Source: Vallitalea sp. | GTDB lineage: Bacteria; Bacillota; Clostridia; Lachnospirales; Vallitaleaceae | Assembly (NCBI RefSeq): GCF_025211055.1 | Contig: NZ_JAOARO010000013.1 | Location: 1 to 50,591, forward strand | Length of the DNA: 50,591 nucleotides | Direction of reading: 5' to 3' | Shown: one piece after another, positions 8,156 to 17,297 of the stretch | Layout of the letters: every line of letters begins with the position of its first letter | Numbering within the stretch: position 1 is the stretch's first letter | The notes under the pieces: model-generated | The model's input: the letters and a program-made list of their open reading frames with translations, nothing else | Told to the model about the DNA's origin: nothing | Databases searched by the model: none | Position numbers and translations under genes: made by a program

Positions 8156-8521
8156 TTATCTTCCCATCCCCATATGTGATGCACCAGGTTTATCAATACT
8201 AATCAATTTACCTTCATTATAGTATTCTATCTGCTCTTTTATATTATCTCCTAGCATCTTAAATATTTTAATATTACCTGCTTGAAGAACTCTAATAGCA
8301 TTTGGTCCTAAATTACCTGTAATAACAATATCTACACCGTTATCTACTACAATCTGAGCTGCTTTGATCCCTGCTCCCTGTGCGGCTTTGGCACCTTCAT
8401 TCTCTACAAATTCATACTCCTTAGTTTCATCATCATAGATAGCATAGAAAGGACATCTACCGAATCTACCATCTGTCAAACCGTTAATACTATCTACTGT
8501 ACTTGAAATACATACTTTCAT
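8156..8521 (-). CDS. NifX/MTH1175-family protein, first gene of the ORP-like operon
   Basis: 121 residues of the same metal-sulfur cluster family as the last gene of this operon. Visible signatures are MKVCISSTVDSINGLTDGRFGRCPFYAIYD cut at the usual DxRFGRxP-type position and VITGNLGPNAIRVLQAGNI. An in-frame ATG lies six codons upstream, but the ribosome site GGAG sits between the two and selects the ATG at 8519-8521. The tail ends in MGMGR, a motif often seen at the C-terminus of this family. It begins a four-gene operon with a clear promoter at 8613-8641. Confidence 0.85.
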   Translation of the reverse strand: MKVCISSTVDSINGLTDGRFGRCPFYAIYDDETKEYEFVENEGAKAAQGAGIKAAQIVVDNGVDIVITGNLGPNAIRVLQAGNIKIFKMLGDNIKEQIEYYNEGKLISIDKPGASHMGMGR

Positions 8522-8612
8522 TTTTATTACTCCTTCCATTTTTATATTAATAATAATGGATATAATACCTACAAGTAATTAATTCATTATTATATTTTAT
8601 TTATCCTCTTCT

Positions 8613-8644
8613 ATTATATACCCATTATTGGCAAATGCCAATAA
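8613..8644 (-). promoter_or_regulatory. promoter and palindromic operator of the ORP-like operon
   Basis: Read on the minus strand: -35 TTGGCA (8636-8641), 17-base spacer, -10 TATAAT (8613-8618). A perfect palindrome with 9-base arms (8625-8633 and 8636-8644; TTATTGGCA and TGCCAATAA) covers the -35 and the adjacent spacer. A regulator bound here would compete with RNA polymerase. The regulator is not identifiable from the window. Confidence 0.6.
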
Positions 8645-8781
8645 CTTTTTTTCAAAAATATAAATTTTATCAAAAGACATATGTCCTAGTTATGTTATTA
8701 ATAACTATGTATAATAAATATAATATCATTAAGATTATTTCATAAAAAGGTATACTATAACTTTTTATTGAATAATCTTAT

Positions 8782-8805
8782 TGAATAAACTAATAAGTTT
8801 ATTCA
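8782..8805. promoter_or_regulatory. palindrome upstream of deoD
   Basis: Perfect inverted repeat, TGAATAAACT at 8782-8791 and AGTTTATTCA at 8796-8805, with four central bases, 77 bases before the deoD start. It could be an operator for nucleoside-dependent control. No regulator gene is adjacent. Confidence 0.35.
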
Positions 8806-8881
8806 TAAGGCTAACATATGTAAGTAATAACTAAAACCTACTTATATATACTAAAAATTAATATTGTAAAGGAGAATTTTT

Positions 8882-9598
8882 ATGAGTATACCAACACCAC
8901 ATATTGAATGCAAAGATAAAAATCTTATTTCTAAGACAGTACTAATGCCTGGTGACCCTTTGCGTGCTAAATTTATTGCGGATACTTATCTTACAGATGT
9001 TGTAAAATTTAATAACGTTCGTAATATGTTTGGCTATACTGGAAATTACAAAGGAAAACGTATTTCTGTTATGGGTTCAGGAATGGGTATGCCAAGTATA
9101 GGTATTTATTCATATGAATTATTTAATTTCTATGATGTAGAAAACATTATTCGTATAGGTTCTTGCGGAGCTTATACTAAAGACTTAAAACTATATGATG
9201 TTATTCTAGTTGAAGAATCATGGTCACAATCAACTTATGCAAAAGTTCAAAATGGCTATGATAAAGATGTAATAGAGGCATCAAAAGAATTGAATGAACA
9301 AATTACAAAACACGCTGAAGAACTTAATATACCTATTATTAGAGGTCGTATACATTCATCTGATGTATTTTATTCTAGTGATTTTGAAGTATATAAGAGC
9401 TATAGAGATGATTATGGCTGTTTAGCAGCTGAAATGGAATCTTTTGCTTTGTTTGCAAATGCTAAAGTATCTGGTAAAAACGCAGCATGTTTATTGACTG
9501 TTTCTGATTCACTTGAAACAAAAGAAGAGACAAGTAGTGAAGAACGTCAAAATGCTTTTACTAAGATGATGGAAATTGCTTTACAGTTTGCTGAATAA
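8882..9598 (+). CDS. deoD: purine nucleoside phosphorylase, DeoD type
   Basis: 238 residues, the usual length for the hexameric DeoD family. It splits purine (deoxy)ribonucleosides with phosphate into base and sugar 1-phosphate, in the cytoplasm. Family motifs are clear: MPGDPLRAKFIA near residue 20 (phosphate binding), GSGMGMPSIGIYSYEL near 63, IRIGSCGAY near 88, and AAEMESFALF near 180 (nucleoside binding). The catalytic aspartate occurs in TVSDSLET near 204. A strong ribosome site (AAAGGAG) precedes the ATG. It appears to be a single-gene unit with its own upstream palindrome and a strong hairpin after the stop. Confidence 0.95.
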   Translation: MSIPTPHIECKDKNLISKTVLMPGDPLRAKFIADTYLTDVVKFNNVRNMFGYTGNYKGKRISVMGSGMGMPSIGIYSYELFNFYDVENIIRIGSCGAYTKDLKLYDVILVEESWSQSTYAKVQNGYDKDVIEASKELNEQITKHAEELNIPIIRGRIHSSDVFYSSDFEVYKSYRDDYGCLAAEMESFALFANAKVSGKNAACLLTVSDSLETKEETSSEERQNAFTKMMEIALQFAE

Positions 9599-9630
9599 AT
9601 TTGTTATATTTAAAATATTGGGTAACAGTA

Positions 9631-9676
9631 GTGTAGAGAGTATAGTGGGCGTGATAGTCCCTTATACTCTCTACAC
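9631..9676. terminator. long hairpin between convergent genes
   Basis: Perfect 14-base stem, GTGTAGAGAGTATA at 9631-9644 and TATACTCTCTACAC at 9663-9676, extended by GGG/CCC in the loop region. It lies between deoD and the convergent gene that ends at 9693, so it probably stops transcription from both sides. The T run expected of an intrinsic terminator is missing on both strands. Confidence 0.55.
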
Positions 9677-9692
9677 TCATAGCCTAATTAGT

Positions 9693-10703
9693 TTATTGAT
9701 TATCATTACTCTTCCATTTCTGAATAAGAGTATCTGGTTGTTTCCTATACATTTTATTAAGTTCCTCAGAAAAACCTACGATACATTTTTGATCCTCTTG
9801 TGAAAAATACTCAATAAGATCATTAATGTTTCTTTTATTTATTGATGTAATCTGATATTTAGCTTTATTAGAAAATACAAATGTGATATTTGATTTTTCA
9901 ATTATTCTATAATATCTAGTTACTCCTCTATATATCCACATTAACTCATTAATTGGCATTACAAAGAATGTACAAGGACTATTAGCTACAATATAATTTT
10001 GAGTTACTGTAATAGCACCCTTTTTTAATGCGGTAGGAGCTTTCATCTCTGCATCAACTCTCTCACAGAACATTCTAAAATCACTACCATGCTGTTTCTT
10101 TAACTTTCTCATACTTCTAGAATTCTTTCTTAATACATATAAGAACACGCAGCTCATTATGAATAAGAAAATTAATAATAATATTTTTGATGTAAGTGCA
10201 TCAATTGGCGTTTCACAAGATAAAAAATTATCATACATCAGTTCGTTCAACTCTTCAGCAGAAATTGCATCTTCTAGTAATTCTTCTAGTGTATCACGTA
10301 AGTTATTAGTGATATTACAAAGTGTACCTCTAAGTAAATATTTTGAATTAATTTTACTAACTAAATTATGATATTCATCATCTTTTATGGATACAACAAG
10401 CATTTTATCATTAAGATTAATTCCGATATAAAAAGTTTCTGAAATGGTTGAACCATTACGTTCTGTTGTAACGCTACCAAGATCGATATAATCACTTATT
10501 TCCATCTCAATATAATCATTATTAGCCATTGCATTGTTAAAGTCTTCAATGCTATTTATAACAGTTGGATTATTTGTGTTTTCATCATATGATATCAAAC
10601 ACTTATTAACTATTATAGCTCCACTAATTAATAATATTGCCAAAATTAAAAAACTTATGTATTTCTTTTTTCTGTATTTTTTTATGAATTCTAATGTTGT
10701 CAT
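9693..10703 (-). CDS. hypothetical membrane protein with two transmembrane segments
   Basis: 336 residues, not assigned to a function. One membrane segment lies at about 15-35 (SFLILAILLISGAIIV) and another at about 172-192 (ILLLIFLFIMSCVFLYVL). They enclose an outside domain of about 135 residues. The C-terminal 140 residues are cytoplasmic by the positive-inside rule. They hold a beta-rich stretch with aromatic residues (NELMWIYRGVTRYYRI) that looks like a small PH-like or bacterial-toxin-associated fold; this is only an impression. It is a single-gene unit, convergent with deoD. A ribosome site (AGGAGG) precedes the ATG. Confidence 0.65.
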   Translation of the reverse strand: MTTLEFIKKYRKKKYISFLILAILLISGAIIVNKCLISYDENTNNPTVINSIEDFNNAMANNDYIEMEISDYIDLGSVTTERNGSTISETFYIGINLNDKMLVVSIKDDEYHNLVSKINSKYLLRGTLCNITNNLRDTLEELLEDAISAEELNELMYDNFLSCETPIDALTSKILLLIFLFIMSCVFLYVLRKNSRSMRKLKKQHGSDFRMFCERVDAEMKAPTALKKGAITVTQNYIVANSPCTFFVMPINELMWIYRGVTRYYRIIEKSNITFVFSNKAKYQITSINKRNINDLIEYFSQEDQKCIVGFSEELNKMYRKQPDTLIQKWKSNDNQ

Positions 10704-10822
10704 TTATAATTCCTCCTAATTTTGTGTAATTAACAATCCATAGAATAATAACATATTAAATATTATTTTGTCAATTAGACTAATTAATTATATTAATATG
10801 CAGAATAATACTTATATACTAT

Positions 10823-12931
10823 TTACTTTTTTGTATTTTGTATATAGTAATCTACATCAATCTCCCATTTATCTCCATTAGTTTTTAATCGTACTTTACC
10901 AATCTTTTCTATCTTTTGCAAATGTGGATATCTATACACTTTTGCCATAAGAGTATTATTATCAACTAGTAGACTATAATCTTTTCTACCACGCTTGGCT
11001 AGATGATACCGCTCTTGTGTAGCAATATTGTATCCCAGTATCTCATAACTTATTATTCCTGATCCCTTTGCTATATTTGTATAAAGTTCATAAACACCAT
11101 CTTCATCTAAGTCTGCAAGAAAAACTGACAGAGTGGGCATACCATATAAAATCTCTAATACCTTATTATCTTTAATTATAGCAACCCCGTAAATACATGC
11201 ATAGTTTACATCAACTTTATAAACTTGGGCACCTACATTTTCCCACATTTCTTGTGTTGTAATCTCTTCTATAATTGCAACTTTATTAATATCTCCCTTA
11301 ACACCCATATCAACAAGTTTATTAATTATCAATTCTCTTGCATCTTTGATTTTTAATCCTTCTACTGGTGAAATAGACTTACCATCCACTTGGATAGCAT
11401 TCAAACTATTTTGTTTTTCAATAATGACTTTACCATTTTTAAGTGGAATAACTTTATCTACCTCTATACTTCCCTTATATTTGTCATATGTCTTACGCCA
11501 TTTAACATTATAATTACTATCATATTTTATTATAACAACTTCATGATCAAACCATATACTTGATATATATGATGGTTGAGGTATGACTTCTATTTCTCTA
11601 ATACTTTTAATTATAAATCCACCATCATCTGTAGGTATAATTTCATTAGGTGATAGGTTAAGGTTCTTGATTATTTTCTTTTCTTTCCCTGAATCACTGA
11701 ATATTCTTAATGTACCTAAGTTTTGATTACCACATCCCACAATTATATCATGATTGCTTAGTGTAATCATAGAATCTGACCATCTCTCAGATTCAGTATA
11801 AATATGTGTTATGGTCTTAGTAACTTTTCCCTCATTATTAATAGTTATAATCTTACCTTTATTCTTTTTTAAATGAGTTGAGGCCCTATCAATAGCCACA
11901 TATACTAGACCATTATCAACATATAATTGGTTATATGGTGAATAATTTTCTTCTAAATGATGAACCCATTTGATTTTTAGGTTCTTTTCATTAATACATG
12001 CTACAAAAATCTTATTATCTTCTTTGGTATTTATTGCAAAGCTTCCATCTTTTGATTTAGTACGACCTTTTATAATTATACCCATATCTTTATCATATTT
12101 TGATACATACAGATTATCATCATCACTACCTCCAAAAATCTTCTGTCTAACAATATTGCCTTTTGCATCTAATTTAGTTATAACAATATCATTACTACTA
12201 TCATCATTAACTATTTGTTTCTTATTAATATATGACTTATAATCTTTAGCCATACATTCTCCAATAACCAATATTTCTTCAGCATTAGTTAGTAAGATGT
12301 CAATAAACATATCTGTAGAATAATTATTAAATTCTTGTTTCCATAGTTGATTACCCTTTTTATCAAATTTAACTATATAGCTATTTTCCTTCGTTAGTTT
12401 TCCATTTATCCATTGAGGATAAGAATCAACTGCAAATAAAAAGCTGTCATCTTCAAAAGTTAGTAGATGCTTTATAGAGCTAGAAGATATATTCTCATTC
12501 AACTCCTTCACCCATACTATCTTACCTGTTTCATCAAGTTTTTGTAATATAGGTTTATAGTTAAAAGTCCCTTTGCTATTTGTTAACCTTTTACTTTTTA
12601 CATTTTTTAGTCCAACAACTATGTAACCATCAGATAATTCTTGTATAGCAGAAGATTCCCCTAACATAGAAAAATCTACTCCTATTTCTTTTATATCTTC
12701 TTTATTTATATCTTTTAATTTCACATAATTAGTATCATATTGTCCAATCTTATTCCAATATTTATGATTTCCAAATAAATTATCAATACTTTTCACTTCT
12801 TCATGTACTATTTCAGAACTAGCTTTTTTATCCGGTACAACTACGTTTTCTTTAGCTATAATATTTTGCTTACATGATGTTAGTACTAACACTATTAATA
12901 ATGTAATCATCAATATTCTATTTATTTTCAT
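10823..12931 (-). CDS. lipoprotein with beta-propeller repeats and a C-terminal DxDxDG domain
   Basis: 702 residues from the ATG at 12929-12931, chosen because GGGG lies eight to ten bases upstream; a GTG three codons earlier overlaps that site. The N-terminus is a type II signal peptide with lipobox LTSC (Cys at 20), so it is anchored outside the membrane. About 90-540 contain repeated units of the form W-x-K-x-x (GKIVWVKEL, GNQLWKQEF, YNVKWRKTY), typical of WD40/PQQ-like propellers. Near 650 the motif DLDEDGVYE resembles an FG-GAP/calcium-binding loop. It follows the M56 peptidase and BlaI-type regulator in one operon. It may be the effector or a surface sensor of that system. Confidence 0.7.
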   Translation of the reverse strand: MKINRILMITLLIVLVLTSCKQNIIAKENVVVPDKKASSEIVHEEVKSIDNLFGNHKYWNKIGQYDTNYVKLKDINKEDIKEIGVDFSMLGESSAIQELSDGYIVVGLKNVKSKRLTNSKGTFNYKPILQKLDETGKIVWVKELNENISSSSIKHLLTFEDDSFLFAVDSYPQWINGKLTKENSYIVKFDKKGNQLWKQEFNNYSTDMFIDILLTNAEEILVIGECMAKDYKSYINKKQIVNDDSSNDIVITKLDAKGNIVRQKIFGGSDDDNLYVSKYDKDMGIIIKGRTKSKDGSFAINTKEDNKIFVACINEKNLKIKWVHHLEENYSPYNQLYVDNGLVYVAIDRASTHLKKNKGKIITINNEGKVTKTITHIYTESERWSDSMITLSNHDIIVGCGNQNLGTLRIFSDSGKEKKIIKNLNLSPNEIIPTDDGGFIIKSIREIEVIPQPSYISSIWFDHEVVIIKYDSNYNVKWRKTYDKYKGSIEVDKVIPLKNGKVIIEKQNSLNAIQVDGKSISPVEGLKIKDARELIINKLVDMGVKGDINKVAIIEEITTQEMWENVGAQVYKVDVNYACIYGVAIIKDNKVLEILYGMPTLSVFLADLDEDGVYELYTNIAKGSGIISYEILGYNIATQERYHLAKRGRKDYSLLVDNNTLMAKVYRYPHLQKIEKIGKVRLKTNGDKWEIDVDYYIQNTKK

Positions 12932-12943
12932 TTTATACACCCC

Positions 12944-13930
12944 TTATGTAATAGGATTCGTTATTAACAATATTGTAACTATTATACATAAAATAAAAGT
13001 AATTATTAACATAGTAGTAGATATTCTTTTATAAGTTGTGATATTGATTAACCTTTGTTTCACTGCTGTGTTGCCTAATGCAGGAAATAGTAATCTTTGA
13101 TTATCAGCTAATACTACTAATGCTAATGCATAATTCTTTCTTTTATCGTCTGGAATATTTTTTAATACCTTATAGTCACAAGCATTTTCCATATCATGTT
13201 CTGAAACCCATAGAAACAACCATGCAAATGGATTAAACCAATGAATACATACTGCTAATATAGTCAATAACTTCCATATATTATCTTTTCTTTTTATATG
13301 GGATAACTCATGAATCAATATATATTCTAAGAAATCTGATTTTATGTTCTTTGGTATGATAATTTTAGTTTTTAATATTCCACTTACAATTGGAGTATTT
13401 ATAAAACCTGATTCATAGACCCCTATTTCACTATTTACATTTAATCGTTTCATGCATTTTTCTAAGATTCTGGTATCATATTCTAATTTTATAGCCTCAT
13501 TAAGACGTTTCATGGTTATTCTGTAGATTATAATAGCTACTAAGACAAATAAAACAGCTCCAATCAACCATACAAGACCAAATATATTAAAGATTGTTTC
13601 TATCTTATTAGTCTTATATTCTATAGGATTATATTCTTCTGCAAGCTGCATCACATTAGTTGTACTATAAGTTATATCTGTTACACCATTATTGGTATCA
13701 GAAACAACAACAGCCTTTGCAAAATCAGGATTCACCAAATTTATTAGGCTGTATTCGCTTGATATGGATATTGGAATCAGTAAACGAAACAAAACAATAC
13801 CCCATAGTGCATATATCAATGGTTTTTGCAACCACTTCCCGAAAACAGCTCTAATTAATAGAAGTATAACTACTATGATAGCTGCTATTATACTCATATT
13901 CAAAATGTAGTAAAATATATTGTTTATCAT
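12944..13930 (-). CDS. BlaR1/MecR1-type M56 membrane metallopeptidase lacking the sensor domain
   Basis: 328 residues, an integral membrane zinc peptidase of family M56. The zinc motif HELSH is visible near residue 212 with a downstream glutamate, and there are at least four membrane segments. Full BlaR1/MecR1 proteins are near 590 residues and end in an extracellular penicillin-binding sensor; here the protein stops after a last membrane helix. It therefore cannot sense beta-lactams by the classical route. A GTG at 13939 is in frame, but AAGGGTG upstream favours the ATG at 13928-13930. It overlaps closely with the BlaI-type repressor gene before it and the lipoprotein gene after it, and probably cleaves the repressor on an unknown signal. 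Confidence 0.85.
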   Translation of the reverse strand: MINNIFYYILNMSIIAAIIVVILLLIRAVFGKWLQKPLIYALWGIVLFRLLIPISISSEYSLINLVNPDFAKAVVVSDTNNGVTDITYSTTNVMQLAEEYNPIEYKTNKIETIFNIFGLVWLIGAVLFVLVAIIIYRITMKRLNEAIKLEYDTRILEKCMKRLNVNSEIGVYESGFINTPIVSGILKTKIIIPKNIKSDFLEYILIHELSHIKRKDNIWKLLTILAVCIHWFNPFAWLFLWVSEHDMENACDYKVLKNIPDDKRKNYALALVVLADNQRLLFPALGNTAVKQRLINITTYKRISTTMLIITFILCIIVTILLITNPIT

Positions 13931-13942
13931 AGTATTCACCCT

Positions 13943-14308
13943 TTATAACTCTTTATTAATAATATCTTTGAGCTGTTCTATCTCTTCTTTGGACAAATTT
14001 TCTTTCTTAATAAATGAAGTAAAGAAAGCCCTTATAGAACCATCGTATAATTTGTCTATTAGCTTTCTAGTCTCATCAATCTGAACTCTCTCTCTTGTTA
14101 TAAGAGGCTTACATACAAAGTTTGGTTCTATACGCTCTATGGCTCCTTTTCCTATCAGCTTCTTCAAAATAGTATAGGTCGTATTCTTATTCCACCCTAT
14201 ATCTTCAGTTGCAATAAGACTTAATTGCTTAGCTGTTATACTTTCCTGCTGCTGCCAGATAAGTTCCATTAACCTTAATTCTGAGTCATATAACTTAATT
14301 AGTTCCAC
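13943..14308 (-). CDS. BlaI/MecI/CopY-family transcriptional repressor
   Basis: 121 residues, the typical length of the family: an N-terminal winged helix (about 1-75; LRLMELIWQQQESITAKQLS and NTTYTILKKLIGKGAIER) followed by a helical dimerisation tail. These repressors bind dyads containing TACA/TGTA or ACTA/TAGT and are removed by proteolysis by the partner M56 peptidase. That partner follows four bases downstream. The operator-like repeats at 14321-14362 lie directly upstream, so autoregulation is likely. No beta-lactamase or penicillin-binding protein is in the operon. Confidence 0.88.
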   Translation of the reverse strand: MELIKLYDSELRLMELIWQQQESITAKQLSLIATEDIGWNKNTTYTILKKLIGKGAIERIEPNFVCKPLITRERVQIDETRKLIDKLYDGSIRAFFTSFIKKENLSKEEIEQLKDIINKEL

Positions 14309-14320
14309 AAAACCACTCCA

Positions 14321-14362
14321 GACTATTATAATAGTTTACAATTTTATACTACTACAATAGTC
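14321..14362. promoter_or_regulatory. BlaI-type operator dyads and promoter region
   Basis: Perfect 14-base palindrome ACTATTATAATAGT at 14322-14335, whose centre contains a minus-strand -10 like TATAAT. A second half-matching site ACTACAATAGT lies at 14351-14361. GACTATT and AATAGTC also form an outer inverted pair across the region. Position directly before the BlaI-type gene and the ACTA/TAGT half sites fit autorepression. Confidence 0.6.
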
Positions 14363-14615
14363 TAGAGCTGTCAACATTTATTTAAAATTGTTCATGATGA
14401 AGAAAATAATATTTTGTAAATAAATGTAAAGTCAGTAATTATATTGAAACTCTTACAAATTATAGGCTATTTTTATTATAAATAGGTAAAATAATACTTA
14501 TTTTCTTGTTTTTATTTTAATAAAAAATCTGTCATTTCTAATAATAAATAATGGAATAATAAGTACTAAAAAAATAGTCATTTATAAAAAGATAATTTTA
14601 GATAAGGAGGATAAT

Positions 14616-15563
14616 ATGAAAAGAATAAAATCACTATTAGTTTTAACATTGTTCACAACTGTGATTCTTACATCTTGTGCAACTAATGAAGAACCTGTCA
14701 AAGGTGTAGAATCTTCGGTTAATGAAACTGGAGATGTAAAAGCAGTTAAGATAACAGCTAATAATTGTAATGTAACACAGGGATGTGATCCTACTTCAAA
14801 AGTATTACAAACCGCTAATAAAGATGCTAATCTTAATGTAATTAGCAAAGTAAACGAAGATTGGTTTTGTGTGAAACTACCAAATAACCAAATAGGTTTT
14901 GTACCTCAACAACAATGTACTCCTATATTACCTAATAATGCTATCAACAAAGGTAACGTTGGTCAAACCCCAGTTGCTAGCAAAGTACCTACCCCAGGTA
15001 CTACCACTGAAAAAACTCCTAGAAATCAAACACCTAGAGGAACAAATCAAATGTATTCCCCACAAACTAGAACAGGAGTTAACAACCGTGAAGCAATACC
15101 TGAAGATACTAGAGGTAATTATGATAATACTGTAGCTAATGATAATGCAGAAGATGAAAACACAACAACCAATAAGAATATTTCTAATGAAGAGCAACAA
15201 CTTATCAATTTGATAAATGAATCCAGAAAACAAAATGGTCTAAAAGCCTTAAAAGCTGATAATCAACTATCAGAAATCGCAAGGATAAAATCAAAGGATA
15301 TGATTGATAACAATTATTTCAGTCATAACTCACCTACTTATGGTAATCCTTTTGATATGTTAAAGAACTTTGGTATTCAATACCTAAGTGCAGCAGAAAA
15401 TATTGCAGGTAATAATTCAGTTCAAGAAGCACATGAAGCATTAATGAATTCACCAGGGCATAGAAAAAATATTCTTAATCCTGAAGTTACACATGTTGGA
15501 GTTGGTATTCAAAAAGGAAGCAAGTACGGATATATGTTTACTGAATTATTTATCAAAAAATAA
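14616..15563 (+). CDS. CAP-domain (SCP/PR1-like) lipoprotein
   Basis: 315 residues. Signal peptide with lipobox LTSC (Cys at 21) places it on the outer face of the membrane. Residues about 45-108 resemble a bacterial SH3-like domain (VKITANNCNVTQGC to GFVPQQQC). A low-complexity Thr/Asn/Pro linker runs to about 190. The C-terminal 120 residues are a CAP domain of the YkwD type, with NESRKQNGLKAL, YFSHNSPTYGNPF, AAENIAGN and NSPGHRKNILNP. The two conserved histidines (SHNSP, PGHRK) are present. Such proteins are common in spore-formers; their activity is not well defined. Strong ribosome site (AAGGAGG). Flanked by a hairpin on the downstream side. Confidence 0.88.
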   Translation: MKRIKSLLVLTLFTTVILTSCATNEEPVKGVESSVNETGDVKAVKITANNCNVTQGCDPTSKVLQTANKDANLNVISKVNEDWFCVKLPNNQIGFVPQQQCTPILPNNAINKGNVGQTPVASKVPTPGTTTEKTPRNQTPRGTNQMYSPQTRTGVNNREAIPEDTRGNYDNTVANDNAEDENTTTNKNISNEEQQLINLINESRKQNGLKALKADNQLSEIARIKSKDMIDNNYFSHNSPTYGNPFDMLKNFGIQYLSAAENIAGNNSVQEAHEALMNSPGHRKNILNPEVTHVGVGIQKGSKYGYMFTELFIKK

Positions 15564-15623
15564 CTTTACGTAAATAATTTCTAATAATTGATAATAAAAT
15601 TAACCAAGTACCTTCCTACTAAT

Positions 15624-15664
15624 AGCTAGTAAAAATTCTTAGCACTAAGAATACTTTACTAGCT
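15624..15664. terminator. bidirectional hairpin between CAP-protein and BCCT genes
   Basis: Arms AGCTAGTAAA (15624-15633) and TTTACTAGCT (15655-15664), with an inner stem ATTCTTA/TAAGAAT around a small loop. It stands between two convergent genes. A short T run follows on the plus strand. Confidence 0.65.
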
Positions 15665-15677
15665 TTAAAATTAGTAA

Positions 15678-17297
15678 TTATTTATAATCAACATCATCAT
15701 CTAGTTTGTCCATTTTTCTTTTAAGCTTAAGGATTGTATTATATTCATGTTTCTTGTAACTCTTTTTAAGTTCTTTTGAAAGAGAATACATCATTATTAT
15801 TAAAAGTATTGCAAATGGCAATCCTGTGATTACTACTGCTGATTGTATAGTCTTAAGAGCATCTTCTCCACCTAATAATAGAACTGATAATGCAATAAGT
15901 CCTTCCATTAATGCCCAAAATACCCTTTGTGTTTTAGGTGAGTCCTGCTTCCCTCCACTAGTCAAATTATCAACAACCAATGAACCTGAATCACTACTTG
16001 TAACAAAGAATAAAACAATAGCTATAATAGCTACAAAAGAAAATATCATCTGAAGTGCAGGTGATTCTATAAGATATTTGAACATCTCAAACATAGCTGT
16101 TGCAATGTTGCTATCAATTGCTTTTTTGATAACTCCATCATATAAATTATTTGTATACACTCCTGAAGCTCCTAGAATAGTCATTGCAATTGTAATAATA
16201 ATCGTTGGTAATGCAACAGTTCCAATAGCTATTTCTCTTATAGTTCTTCCCTTAGATATACGTGCTATGAAAGTCCCTACGAATGGTGTCCATGATATCC
16301 ACCAAGCCCAATAAAATACTGTCCAAGAACCTTGCCATGCAATACCATCTGATGTAGTTGCTGTAAAAAATCCAACATGAAAAAACTCTTTTATATACAA
16401 ACCTAAACTTGACATATATGTTGATAATATATAAACGGTTGGTCCTATTAATAGTATAGCTACTAATAAAACACCACTTATTATTGTATTAGCTTGACTT
16501 AATAATTTAATCCCTTTTGATATACCACTAACTACAGATAATGTGGCAATAAATGTTATAACAACAATTAGAATTATTTGTACAGTTGAATTGATAGGTA
16601 TGCCAAAAACATAATTCATTCCTGAATTAATTTGATTTGCACCTAAGCCTAATGAGGTTGCTAGACCAAATAATACTGCCAATACTGCAAAAGTATCAAT
16701 TATATCTCCCCATATACCAAAAATCTTATCTTTAATCAATGGATAGAATAAACTTCTAAATGAGAACGGAAGTTTCTTATTATAAGCGAAGTAACCTAGA
16801 CCTACTGCTACTAATCCGTAGAGTGCCCATGCATGTGCTCCCCAGTGCATAAACATCATCTTAAAATTATCATATGTTGAACCTGAATTAAGCTCTTGTG
16901 GAATATCTAAATGATAGATAGGTTCTGCTACACCATAGAAGAATATACCAATACCTATACCTGCGCTAAATAACATAGCATACCATGAAAAATTACTATA
17001 CTCTGGCTTTGCATTAAATCCGCCTAATCTTATTCTTCCAAGTTTTGAAATCCCAACCACCAATAAAAATATGAATGAAAGGTTAATAGTCAATACATAT
17101 AACCAATTGAAATTTTTATTCAAACTATCATTAATACCAGTAAAAGTCTTTGCAGATAATGTTGGCTTAGTAATGGTAAATATAATGAATCCTAATACCA
17201 ATATTGCTGATACTATTGATACGAACAAGTTCATATCAAATCCCCATTTTTTAAAGTTTCTCGAATATAATTGTTTGCTTAAATCTTTTTTTTCCAT
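15678..17297 (-). CDS. BCCT-family transporter (betaine/carnitine/choline type)
   Basis: 539 residues with about twelve membrane segments. The family signature is clear: WAWWISWTPFVGTFIARIS near residue 325, and the glycine-rich GIGIGIFFYGVAEP near 100. It takes up a quaternary ammonium compound by sodium or proton symport, or exchanges such compounds. The exact substrate is not readable. An in-frame ATG at 17309 has its GGAGG just downstream, which instead serves the ATG at 17295-17297. The gene is preceded by a leader of about 370 nt with a strong terminator, so expression is probably controlled by premature termination. The C-terminal 45 residues are charged and cytoplasmic. Confidence 0.93.
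   Translation of the reverse strand: MEKKDLSKQLYSRNFKKWGFDMNLFVSIVSAILVLGFIIFTITKPTLSAKTFTGINDSLNKNFNWLYVLTINLSFIFLLVVGISKLGRIRLGGFNAKPEYSNFSWYAMLFSAGIGIGIFFYGVAEPIYHLDIPQELNSGSTYDNFKMMFMHWGAHAWALYGLVAVGLGYFAYNKKLPFSFRSLFYPLIKDKIFGIWGDIIDTFAVLAVLFGLATSLGLGANQINSGMNYVFGIPINSTVQIILIVVITFIATLSVVSGISKGIKLLSQANTIISGVLLVAILLIGPTVYILSTYMSSLGLYIKEFFHVGFFTATTSDGIAWQGSWTVFYWAWWISWTPFVGTFIARISKGRTIREIAIGTVALPTIIITIAMTILGASGVYTNNLYDGVIKKAIDSNIATAMFEMFKYLIESPALQMIFSFVAIIAIVLFFVTSSDSGSLVVDNLTSGGKQDSPKTQRVFWALMEGLIALSVLLLGGEDALKTIQSAVVITGLPFAILLIIMMYSLSKELKKSYKKHEYNTILKLKRKMDKLDDDVDYK

Noticed and set aside
6058..8521. Nitrogen-fixation cofactor genes
   Set aside because: NifX-type domains occur without nifHDK, nifB or nifEN; the gene set matches ORP-type clusters instead.
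12944..14308. Beta-lactam resistance operon (blaR1-blaI)
   Set aside because: The M56 protein lacks the penicillin-binding sensor domain and no beta-lactamase or PBP2a gene is present.
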